In this document: positions 1 to 5,218 of the stretch, in pieces | Layout of the letters: every line of letters starts with the position of its first letter | Position numbering within the stretch: position 1 is the stretch's first letter | Source of the DNA: Lawsonibacter sp. | Lineage (GTDB): Bacteria > Bacillota > Clostridia > Oscillospirales > Oscillospiraceae | Length of the DNA stretch: 7,413 nt | Direction: 5' to 3' | Assembly: GCA_022798855.1 (NCBI GenBank) | Contig: JAAWNI010000112.1 | Span: 1-7,413, forward strand | The notes under the pieces: model-generated | Databases searched by the model: none | What the model saw: the letters and a program-made list of their open reading frames with translations, nothing else | What the model was told of the DNA's origin: nothing | Translations under genes and position numbers: made by a program

Positions 1-873
1 GACATCTACATCATGAAGCCCACCCCGGAGCGGAACTACTACGTCCTGTCCACCTTCGGCATGGGGGCCCACCGGATGAATGTGCCCGAGGAGCTGGCGG
101 ACCAAAAGCTGGAGCGGGCGGAGATCATCGCCACCCTGCCCCCCGACTGGAAGCTTGGCCAGGAGGGCGAGGAGTGGTACTGGCCCATCCGCTGGCTGAA
201 AATCCTGGCCCGCCTGCCCATCAACGAGGACGGCTGGCTGGGCTGGGGCCACACCGTCGCCAACCCGGACGACGCCCCCTTCGCGGGGAATACCAAGCTG
301 TGCGGCCTGATGCTCACCCAGCCCCAGGGCTTCGACAAGGACGCGGTGTGCTGCGAACTCCCCGGCGGGGACGAGGTGAATTTCTACCACATGATCCCCC
401 TCACCTTTGAGGAGATGCAGTTCAAGATATACCACAGCGCCCAGGAGCTGCTGGAGCGGTTTGCCCCGGAGCAGCTGGCGGTGGTGGACATCCACCGGGA
501 GAGCGTCTGCGGCGACCTGCCCAAGAAGCGGTTCGCCATCCCCCGGGAGGAGCTGAAACAGCTCTACGAGGGGGACGGCCCCCAGGGGTGTATTGCCACC
601 GACCGCATTGTGGTGGATGGGGCCCCCGTGGGCTACTGCTACCGGGAGGAGCCCGACCCCGGCGACGAAGCCTGGGACAGCGGCTGGCGCTTTACCGCCG
701 GGGACGAGAGCGATTCCTATATGGACGACCCGGACCGCTCCGGCGTCTACGCCCTGAACACCATCTGCAACTACGACCCGGAGGTGCTCCCCCTGCTGGA
801 CTCCGAGCCGGGCACCGCCTGGAGCCGGGGGGAGGACGGGGTGTTCCGCCCTGAGCTGTACGAGGACAACTGA
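1..873 (+). CDS. SUFU-domain / DUF2185 two-domain protein (5' end outside window)
   Basis: The frame is open to the left edge: four codons (D-I-Y-I) precede the first Met at 13. In the SUFU family an alignable segment normally lies before this point, so the real start is probably upstream and the gene is cut by the window. Numbering from the Met at 13, residues 1 to about 165 match the Suppressor-of-fused-like fold, with landmarks MKPTPERNYYVLSTFGMGAHRM, here read as the family's 'pT.eR..y.L.T.GMg...M' pattern, then W-Y-W-P-I-R-W-L-K and GWLGWGHT. Residues about 192-286 match DUF2185 (GCIATDRIVVDG, GYCYREEP, DSGWRFTAGDES, then the N-Y-D-P region). There is no signal peptide or membrane segment in the visible part, so it is probably cytoplasmic. 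Bacterial SUFU and DUF2185 domains are both associated with immunity proteins of polymorphic toxin systems; no toxin is visible here, so the role is inferred. It could also be a housekeeping or orphan protein. Rubrerythrin follows 32 bp downstream. Confidence 0.88.
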   Translation, partial: DIYIMKPTPERNYYVLSTFGMGAHRMNVPEELADQKLERAEIIATLPPDWKLGQEGEEWYWPIRWLKILARLPINEDGWLGWGHTVANPDDAPFAGNTKLCGLMLTQPQGFDKDAVCCELPGGDEVNFYHMIPLTFEEMQFKIYHSAQELLERFAPEQLAVVDIHRESVCGDLPKKRFAIPREELKQLYEGDGPQGCIATDRIVVDGAPVGYCYREEPDPGDEAWDSGWRFTAGDESDSYMDDPDRSGVYALNTICNYDPEVLPLLDSEPGTAWSRGEDGVFRPELYEDN

Positions 874-905
874 TTACATCTAATAGATAAACAGGAGGAA
901 AAACT

Positions 906-1466
906 ATGGATCTCAAAGGAACACAGACCGCGGAAAATCTCCGCAAGGCCCTGGCGGGGGAGTCCATCGCCCGCAACAAATACACCTATTTCGCCATGGC
1001 CGCCCGGGCCAATGGAGACGAGGAGGTAGCCGCCGCCTTTGAGCAGATGGCCCGGAACGAGATGACGCACGCCAAGTTCTGGTTCGAGCAGCTCTACGGC
1101 AAGCCCACCAGCACCAAGGACTGCCTGACCCAGGCCGCCATGGGGGAGTACAGCGAGTGGCACGACATGTACCCCGCCTTTGCCGCCCAGGCCCGGGCCG
1201 AGGGCCTGGAGGACATCGCGGCCATGTTCGAGAAGGTAGCCACCATCGAGCGCAGCCACGAGGGCCGCTTTATGACCCTGCTGGCCAGACTGTCTCAGGC
1301 CGCCCCTGAGCAGGCCCCCGCTCCCGCCCGGGAGGAGCCGCCCCAGCGCAAGAAAAAGACCGGCTACCGCTGCCAGTTCTGCGGTGCGGTGTTTGAGGAG
1401 CGGCCCGACCTGTGCGATGTGTGCCAGGCCATCGGGGCCTTTGAGCTGGTGGAGTACTACGAATAA
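906..1466 (+). CDS. rbr: Rubrerythrin
   Basis: This 186-residue protein has the classical rubrerythrin layout. Residues 1-130 form a ferritin-like four-helix diiron domain with the expected acidic and His ligands: E19, E52-x-x-H55 (NEMTHA), E81-x-x-E84 and E115-x-x-H118. Residues about 153-186 form a rubredoxin-like Fe(Cys)4 domain with C156-x-x-C159 and C170-x-x-C173. A short Ala/Pro linker (about 131-147) joins them. Rubrerythrins reduce hydrogen peroxide to water in the cytoplasm of anaerobes, using electrons passed through the rubredoxin centre. The start is set by AGGAGG at 893-898, 7 nt before the ATG. Only 32 bp separate it from the preceding gene and no convincing promoter is visible there, so it may be cotranscribed or use a promoter inside the upstream gene. 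The second Cys pair reads CDVC rather than the more usual CPxC, a minor variation that keeps all four ligands. Confidence 0.96.
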   Translation: MDLKGTQTAENLRKALAGESIARNKYTYFAMAARANGDEEVAAAFEQMARNEMTHAKFWFEQLYGKPTSTKDCLTQAAMGEYSEWHDMYPAFAAQARAEGLEDIAAMFEKVATIERSHEGRFMTLLARLSQAAPEQAPAPAREEPPQRKKKTGYRCQFCGAVFEERPDLCDVCQAIGAFELVEYYE

Positions 1467-1483
1467 ACAGATGCGATGTCCGG

Positions 1484-1509
1484 CCCCGGCGGTTTTTTGG
1501 CCGCCGGGG
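1484..1509 (+). terminator. GC-rich hairpin after rubrerythrin, atypical terminator candidate
   Basis: A perfect 9-bp inverted repeat, CCCCGGCGG (1484-1492) and CCGCCGGGG (1501-1509), encloses the 8-nt loop TTTTTTGG. It begins 17 bp after the rubrerythrin stop codon, where a terminator is expected. The T-run is in the loop and not after the stem, so it is not a standard intrinsic terminator in either direction. The sequence after the stem (TTGACATTTT) is only moderately T-rich and also holds the next promoter's -35 box. It could end rubrerythrin transcription or insulate the following promoter. Confidence 0.4.
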
Positions 1510-1538
1510 TTGACATTTTAGCACCCATCCAGTATAAT
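1510..1538 (+). promoter_or_regulatory. Perfect-consensus sigma-70/SigA promoter of the Crp/Fnr gene
   Basis: TTGACA at 1510-1515 and TATAAT at 1533-1538 are separated by exactly 17 bp, which is the ideal housekeeping sigma-factor promoter. Transcription should start near 1545, leaving a leader of about 33 nt before the GTG start at 1578. A promoter this close to consensus usually needs a repressor or another limit, and a palindrome lies exactly on the predicted start site (1544-1561). Confidence 0.9.
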
Positions 1539-1543
1539 CCAAA

Positions 1544-1561
1544 CTGTCTCAAATAAGACAG
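1544..1561. promoter_or_regulatory. Palindrome at transcription start, candidate operator
   Basis: CTGTCT (1544-1549) and AGACAG (1556-1561) are perfect 6-bp arms around the 6-bp spacer CAAATA. The symmetry and the core TGTCT-N6-AGACA have the size of a site for a dimeric Crp/Fnr-type regulator, although the half-site is not the FNR (TTGAT) or CRP (TGTGA) half-site. Placed over the predicted start site, bound protein would block transcription. Autorepression by the gene just downstream is the simplest reading. No second copy of this palindrome was seen upstream of the ABC transporter or rubrerythrin. Confidence 0.5.
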
Positions 1562-1564
1562 AAT

Positions 1565-1570
1565 GGAGGT
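1565..1570 (+). promoter_or_regulatory. Ribosome binding site that fixes the Crp/Fnr start at GTG 1578
   Basis: GGAGGT lies 7 nt before the GTG at 1578. The in-frame ATG at 1563 overlaps this site, has no ribosome binding site of its own and follows the palindrome directly, so it is unlikely to be the start. Confidence 0.75.
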
Positions 1571-1577
1571 GGCGGCG

Positions 1578-2222
1578 GTGCCGCTGAACCAGGAGGAGCT
1601 CTCCCTGCTGGCCGCCTGCCCCCTGTTCCAAAAGGTGGAGGGGGGCTGGCTCCGCTCCCTGGCGGAGCTGGAGGGGGCCGGCCTGACCCGCTTCGGCCCG
1701 GGCCAGGTGGTATACGACCCCCGGCACTTCCGCCGCTCCCTGGGGGTGGTGCTGTCGGGGCAGCTCCAGGTGGCGAAGGGGAGCCTTGCCGTCAGCGTGC
1801 TGGGGCCGGGGGACCTGTTCGGGGCCGCCGCCCTGTACAGCGACGAGCCTGAGTTCGCCGCCACCATCACAGCCAAGGGGGCCAGCCGGTGCCTGATGCT
1901 GGAACAGCGGCTGGTGGACCGCCTGCTGGCTGAACAGGGCCAAATCCGGGAAAACTATCTGCGCTACCTCACCGGGCGGGTCCGGTTTCTCTCCGGGCGG
2001 CTGCAAACCCTGGCCCAGCCGGGGGTGGAGGGCAAGCTGGCCCGCTACCTGCTGGCCAGCGGGGGCAGCTCCTGCCCCGCCACCCAGCTGTGCCAGCGGC
2101 TGGGGATGAGCCGTGCTTCCCTCTACCGGGCCTTCGCCGCCCTGGAGGACAGCGGCCTGATTACCCGGAAGGGCAAGACCATCACCGTCCTGGACCCGGT
2201 GGGATTGGAGACGGTGCTGTAA
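1578..2222 (+). CDS. Crp/Fnr-family transcriptional regulator
   Basis: This 214-residue protein (GTG start chosen from the ribosome binding site at 1565-1570) has the usual Crp/Fnr length and order. Residues about 12-120 form a cyclic-nucleotide-binding-like beta-roll (FGPGQVVY, GVVLSGQLQV, VLGPGDLFGA). Residues about 115-145 form the dimerisation helix. Residues about 150-205 form a winged helix-turn-helix, with recognition helix around MSRASLYRAFAALEDSGLI and a wing around RKGKTITV. The segment after GDLFGAAALY reads EFAATITA and lacks the Arg-Ser/Thr pair that binds cAMP phosphate in CRP. The Cys residues (14, 105, 166, 172) are scattered and do not form an FNR iron-sulfur ligand set. The effector is therefore unknown. 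It has its own strong promoter and a candidate autoregulatory palindrome. Neighbouring rubrerythrin and ABC importer genes are possible targets, by position only. Confidence 0.9.
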   Translation: MPLNQEELSLLAACPLFQKVEGGWLRSLAELEGAGLTRFGPGQVVYDPRHFRRSLGVVLSGQLQVAKGSLAVSVLGPGDLFGAAALYSDEPEFAATITAKGASRCLMLEQRLVDRLLAEQGQIRENYLRYLTGRVRFLSGRLQTLAQPGVEGKLARYLLASGGSSCPATQLCQRLGMSRASLYRAFAALEDSGLITRKGKTITVLDPVGLETVL

Positions 2223-2244
2223 CTGCCCTGTAACCAACCATCTC

Positions 2245-2321
2245 TGTAGGGGCGGCTATTAGCCGCCTGCGTAAACAGGACAATCTGATAAAACCGCGGG
2301 CGGATAATATCCGCCCCTACA
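2245..2321. repeat. 77-bp palindromic mini-element (MITE-like)
   Basis: The ends are perfect 11-bp inverted repeats: TGTAGGGGCGG (2245-2255) and its complement (2311-2321). Each end also folds on itself. The left hairpin has arms GGCGGCT/AGCCGCC (2251-2267), and the right hairpin has arms GGGCGGAT/ATCCGCCC (2298-2316). It fills most of the 142-bp gap between the Crp/Fnr stop and the ABC binding-protein gene and contains no ORF. It resembles dispersed intergenic palindromes common in Oscillospiraceae genomes. The hairpins lack a T-run, so terminator activity is doubtful, but they may reduce read-through or stabilise transcript ends. Confidence 0.8.
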
Positions 2322-2352
2322 CCCTTGTAATCCAAAATAATTGATAGTTGAA

Positions 2353-2358
2353 AGGAAG
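2353..2358 (+). promoter_or_regulatory. Ribosome binding site choosing the binding-protein start at 2365
   Basis: AGGAAG lies 6 nt before the second of two adjacent ATG codons (2365) and only 3 nt before the first (2362). Starting at 2365 gives a clean lipoprotein signal (MKRTLSFLL...). The far-upstream TTG at 2341 has no such site in front of it. Confidence 0.65.
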
Positions 2359-2364
2359 ATCATG

Positions 2365-3516
2365 ATGAAACGCACCCTCTCGTTCCTCCTCACCGCCGCG
2401 CTGTCCCTGTCCCTGCTGGCGGGCTGCGGGCCCAAGACGCCCCCGGTCGGGGGCTCCGCCGCCTCCAACCCCGGCTCTGTCTCAGCCAGCTCCGGCCAGC
2501 CGGAGGGCCCCAGTTCTGAGGATGCCAGCCTGCCCCCCAACAGCTCCGACGGCTTCACTTTGCCCAAGGTTATGGTCCTCTCCGGCCCCACCGGTGTGGG
2601 CGCGGCCAAGCTGATGGCGGATGGAGAATATGCTCAGGAACACCTTGAAGAAACCGGCATTCCCATGACCCCAGACGGCGAAGCATATATAGTGGATAAT
2701 ATCACTGTCGCCACCGACAACACCCAGGTCCAGGCCGCTCTGGCCAACAAGGATGTGGACATTGCCGCCATCGCCACCAACGCCGCCGCCGCCCTCTACG
2801 CCAAGACCGACGGGGCCATCCAGGTGCTGGCCGTCAACACCCTGGGGGTGCTCTATATCCTGGAGAAGGGGGACACCGTCCACGACCTGGCCGACCTGGC
2901 GGGCAAGACCCTGTACGCCCCCTCCAACACCAAGGGGGCCAACCCGGAGCACATTCTCAACCATCTGCTGGCCAGCACCAACATGGACCTGGCCCAGGTC
3001 AAGATTGAATGGCTCACCCCTCAAGAGATCACCGCCAAAATGTCCTCCGAAGACGCTGGCATCTGCATGCTCCCCGTCCCCGCCGCCACCGCCCTGATGG
3101 TGAAGGACAGCGGCGTCCGCCAGGCCATTTCCCTGTCCGGTGCCTGGGAGGAGCTGGAGGGCTCCCCCCTGCCTATGGGCTGCGTGGTGGCCCGTACGGA
3201 GTATATTGAAGAGAATCCTCTTGGGGTGGAGGCCTTCCTGTCCGCCTATGAGAAGTCCATCGACTATATCAAAGGCAATGAGGAGAGCAGTCTCCTCTCA
3301 GGGGCCGGCTCCCCGCCGGTGCTGGTGGCCCAATATGGCTTCGCCCCCAATGAGGCTGTAGCCGCCAAAGCCATCCCCCAGTGCTCCCTCACCTTCATCA
3401 CCGGCCAGGAGATGAAGTCTGTTCTGGAGGACTACTACACCATCCTCTTCCAGGCCGAGCCCAAGTCCATCGGCGGCGGCCTGCCCTACGACGATTTCTA
3501 CTATGGGGTGGACTAA
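2365..3516 (+). CDS. ABC transporter substrate-binding lipoprotein (NMT1/SsuA/TauA-like)
   Basis: This is a 383-residue exported lipoprotein. The N-terminus has Lys-Arg followed by a hydrophobic stretch, ending in the lipobox L-L-A-G-C with lipid-modified Cys21. Residues 22-66 form a Ser/Pro/Gly-rich linker that tethers it to the membrane. Residues about 67-375 look like a periplasmic-binding-protein type II fold of the nitrate/sulfonate/taurine group: a K-V-M-V-L-S-G start, QVQAALANKDVDIAAIATN (a domain-1 motif typical of this group), DLADLAGKTLYAPSNTKG and LLSGAGSPP. It would capture a small solute outside the membrane and deliver it to the permease encoded next. The stop codon overlaps the permease gene by 14 bp. 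Ligand residues cannot be assigned, so sulfonate, taurine, nitrate, a pyrimidine precursor or another small molecule all remain possible. No clear promoter is visible in the preceding gap; read-through from the Crp/Fnr promoter is possible. Confidence 0.88.
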   Translation: MKRTLSFLLTAALSLSLLAGCGPKTPPVGGSAASNPGSVSASSGQPEGPSSEDASLPPNSSDGFTLPKVMVLSGPTGVGAAKLMADGEYAQEHLEETGIPMTPDGEAYIVDNITVATDNTQVQAALANKDVDIAAIATNAAAALYAKTDGAIQVLAVNTLGVLYILEKGDTVHDLADLAGKTLYAPSNTKGANPEHILNHLLASTNMDLAQVKIEWLTPQEITAKMSSEDAGICMLPVPAATALMVKDSGVRQAISLSGAWEELEGSPLPMGCVVARTEYIEENPLGVEAFLSAYEKSIDYIKGNEESSLLSGAGSPPVLVAQYGFAPNEAVAAKAIPQCSLTFITGQEMKSVLEDYYTILFQAEPKSIGGGLPYDDFYYGVD

Positions 3517-4303
3517 GCCCCTGAAAAAATTCCTGTCCGTCCTGCCGGCCCCCGCCTTCTGGCTGGGGGTCTGGCAGGCCTGCGCCTTTTTGGTGGACCG
3601 AAGCCTGGACGGCAAGGGCAACGAGCTGCGCCTGCCCTATCCCCTCTCCGTCTGGAACGCCCTGGCCGCCATGGTGGGGACGGGGGAGTTCTGGGCCGCG
3701 GTGCTCACCTCCCTGGGGCGGATCGCCCTGGGGCTGGCCTGGGGCGTCCTGCTGGGGGCGGCGCTGGCCGTCCTCACCTGCGCGTCCCAGTGGGCGGACC
3801 GGCTCCTCTCCCCCGCCGTCCGGGTGGTGCGGGCCGCACCGGTGGCCTCCTTCATCCTGCTGGTGCTGCTGTGGGCGGGGCGGGAGCGGACCCCGGCCAT
3901 CATCGCCGCTTTGATGGTCCTGCCCGTGGTGTGGGACAGCCTGTCCCATGGCATCCAGGCCATGGACCCCAAGCTGCTGGAGCTGGCCCGCTGCTACCGG
4001 TTCTCCCGGTGGAAAACCGCCGCCCTGATCTACCTGCCCGCCCTGCGGCCCTACATCCTCACCGCCCTCACCACCGCCACCGGCCTGGCCTGGAAGTCGG
4101 GGGTGGCGGCGGAGGTCCTCTGCCTGCCCGAGCCCTCCCTGGGCCAGCGCATCTACTACACCAAGTACTACCTGGACATCCCGGAGCTCTTCGCCTGGAC
4201 GGCGGTGGCCGTGGCCCTGAGCATGGCGCTGGAGCGGCTGCTCCGGTCCTGCCTGGCCCGTTGGGGAAGGGGGTGGGGGGCGTGGCCTCCTGCAAGGAGC
4301 TGA
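3503..4303 (+). CDS. ABC transporter permease (SsuC/TauC-like)
   Basis: This 266-residue integral membrane protein belongs to the binding-protein-dependent permease family. Hydrophobic segments are visible at about residues 13-30, 70-94, 113-127, 130-147, 185-205 and 228-246, the six-segment pattern of the group. The cytoplasmic coupling (EAA) loop is LELARCYRFSRWKTAALIYLP at about 159-179, which docks on the ATPase. The segment GLAWKSGVAAEVLCLPEP (about 194-211) matches a conserved stretch of SsuC/TauC proteins. It starts inside the last codons of the binding-protein gene with no strong ribosome binding site, which suggests translational coupling. A later start would remove the first membrane segment. 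The 3' end overlaps the ATPase gene by 22 bp. The C-terminal tail after about 250 (Arg, Trp, Gly and Pro-rich) is probably poorly structured. Confidence 0.9.
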   Translation: MGWTKPLKKFLSVLPAPAFWLGVWQACAFLVDRSLDGKGNELRLPYPLSVWNALAAMVGTGEFWAAVLTSLGRIALGLAWGVLLGAALAVLTCASQWADRLLSPAVRVVRAAPVASFILLVLLWAGRERTPAIIAALMVLPVVWDSLSHGIQAMDPKLLELARCYRFSRWKTAALIYLPALRPYILTALTTATGLAWKSGVAAEVLCLPEPSLGQRIYYTKYYLDIPELFAWTAVAVALSMALERLLRSCLARWGRGWGAWPPARS

Positions 4304-4863
4304 CCCTCTCCTTTGGGCGGAAAGCCGTTCTGGACCGCTTCTCCCTCAAAATCCCGGACACCGGGGCCACCGCCCTCAGCGGGCCCTCGGGCTGCGGCAA
4401 GACCACCCTCCTCCGGGTGCTGGCCGGGCTGGAGCGGCCCCAGAGCGGGGCGGTGGAGGGCATCTCCCCCCGCCAGACCGCCATCCTCTTCCAGGACGAC
4501 CGCCTTCTCCCCTGGCGGACGGTGGGACAGCACCTCACTGACGTAATGCCCAGGGAGCGTTGGAGGGAAGCCCCCGCCCTGCTGGCCCTGGCCGAGCTGG
4601 AGGGGGAGGAGCACGCCTTTCCCGCCGCCCTGTCCGGAGGAATGGGACGGCGGTTGGCCCTGGCCCGGTGCCTGGCCCTTCCCGCCCGGCTCTACTTGCT
4701 GGACGAGCCCTTCGCCGGGGTGGACCTGCCCCGGGCTTTGCGGATTTTGGAGCGGCTGAAAGCCCTCCCCGCCCCCGTTTTGCTCATCAGCCACGAGCCA
4801 GCCATCCTCGCCCGCGCGGACCATGTGGTGGAGCTGGACGGCCCGCCGCTGACGCAGCTCTGA
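4282..4863 (+). CDS. ABC transporter ATP-binding protein (SsuB/TauB-like, compact)
   Basis: At 193 residues this is shorter than the roughly 240-260 usual for SsuB/TauB, yet all ATPase motifs are present in order. They are Walker A GPSGCGKTT (34-42), the Q-loop FQDDRLLPWRTV with Q71, signature LSGGMGRRLALARC (117-130), Walker B LYLLDEPFAGVD (137-148) with the catalytic Glu142, and the H-loop His171 (LLISHE). Two in-frame GTG codons are possible (4273 and 4282). I chose 4282 because G-rich sequence resembling a ribosome binding site lies about 8 nt upstream and the protein then begins directly at the first strand. The reading frame is open further upstream, but that part is out-of-frame permease sequence. 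It powers import together with the permease. The reduced size comes from a short N-terminus and the absence of a C-terminal extension. Confidence 0.9.
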   Translation: MASCKELTLSFGRKAVLDRFSLKIPDTGATALSGPSGCGKTTLLRVLAGLERPQSGAVEGISPRQTAILFQDDRLLPWRTVGQHLTDVMPRERWREAPALLALAELEGEEHAFPAALSGGMGRRLALARCLALPARLYLLDEPFAGVDLPRALRILERLKALPAPVLLISHEPAILARADHVVELDGPPLTQL

Positions 4864-4878
4864 TTCGGACCGCAAAAA

Positions 4879-5008
4879 GCCCCCCTTGTGAAAGGGGGGT
4901 GCCCCGTAGGGGCGGGGGGATTCCGTTCACAGGAAAGCTTCCAATATACCAGAATCCCCCAGTCAGCGGCTTACGCCGCTGCCAGCCCCCTTTGACAAGG
5001 GGGCCTTT
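4879..5008. repeat. Folded-back intergenic element, copy 1
   Basis: This is an element of about 130 bp made of nested hairpins. The left outer hairpin is CCCCCCTT/AAGGGGGG (4880-4899), followed by the inner hairpin GCCCC-GTA-GGGGC (4901-4913). A long-range stem pairs GGGGGATTC (4915-4923) with GAATCCCCC (4952-4960) around a core containing GGAAAGCTTCC. On the right come the inner hairpin CAGCGGC-TTAC-GCCGCTG (4965-4982) and the outer hairpin CCCCCTT-TGAC-AAGGGGG (4986-5003). The two ends are imperfect inverted repeats of each other. It contains no ORF. It starts 15 bp after the ATPase stop codon. Confidence 0.88.
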
Positions 5009-5038
5009 GGAGGAGGACCGGGGTCTTCAAGCACCCAA

Positions 5039-5167
5039 GCCCCCCTTGCAAAAGGGGGGTGCCCCGTAGGGGCGGGGGGATTCTGTTCATAGGAAAGCTT
5101 CCAATATGCCGGAATCCCCCAGTCGGCGGCTACGCCGCTGCCAGCCTCCCTTGGCAAGGGGGCCTTT
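5039..5167. repeat. Folded-back intergenic element, copy 2
   Basis: This second copy has the same layout as the element at 4879-5008 and the same orientation, offset by 160 bp, with about 30 bp of unrelated sequence between. By eye the copies differ by about ten substitutions, all transitions, and one single-base indel, which is about 92 percent identity. Several of the changes replace a Watson-Crick pair by a G-U type pair, so the folds are kept. No clear target-site duplication flanks it. Confidence 0.88.
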
Positions 5168-5171
5168 CGGC

Positions 5172-5216
5172 ACAAAAACGCCCATATTCCGATCACATCC
5201 CGGAATATGGGCGTTT
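5172..5216 (-). terminator. Intrinsic terminator of nrdG
   Basis: A perfect 16-bp inverted repeat lies at 5176-5191 and 5201-5216 with a 9-nt loop. Read on the minus strand, the stem ends in GGGCGTTTTT, giving five T residues, and it begins 2 bp after the nrdG stop codon. On the plus strand the stem is followed by TTTGTTT, so it may also catch transcripts from the convergent ABC operon after they cross the repeats. Confidence 0.92.
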
Positions 5217-5218
5217 GT

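Noticed and set aside
874..905. Promoter for rubrerythrin in the short AT-rich gap
   Set aside because: TAATAG/TAGATAA strings are present, but any -35 box would lie within the upstream gene and none close to consensus is evident.
1518..2237. Long minus-strand open frame (239 aa) opposite the Crp/Fnr gene
   Set aside because: It is Gln/Gly/Pro-rich shadow translation typical of GC-rich DNA, has no recognisable domain, and lies opposite a clear Crp/Fnr gene with its own promoter and ribosome binding site.
2223..2364. Separate promoter for the ABC operon
   Set aside because: GATAAT at 2303-2308 resembles a -10 box but sits inside the right hairpin of the palindromic element, and no acceptable -35 box lies 16-18 bp upstream, so I do not call it.
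3790..4281. Upstream part of the ATPase frame, which could suggest a fused or longer ATPase
   Set aside because: This stretch is the permease gene read in another frame, giving Gly/Pro/Arg-rich nonsense. ATPase similarity begins only at about 4282.
4168..4875. Minus-strand open frame (235 aa) opposite the ATPase
   Set aside because: It has no domain features and Gln/Gly-rich shadow composition. The plus strand encodes a complete set of ABC ATPase motifs there.
4879..5167. Two repeats with about 30 bp between, superficially like a CRISPR unit
   Set aside because: The repeat units are about 130 bp, far longer than CRISPR repeats. There are only two copies, they differ at about ten positions, and no cas gene is nearby.
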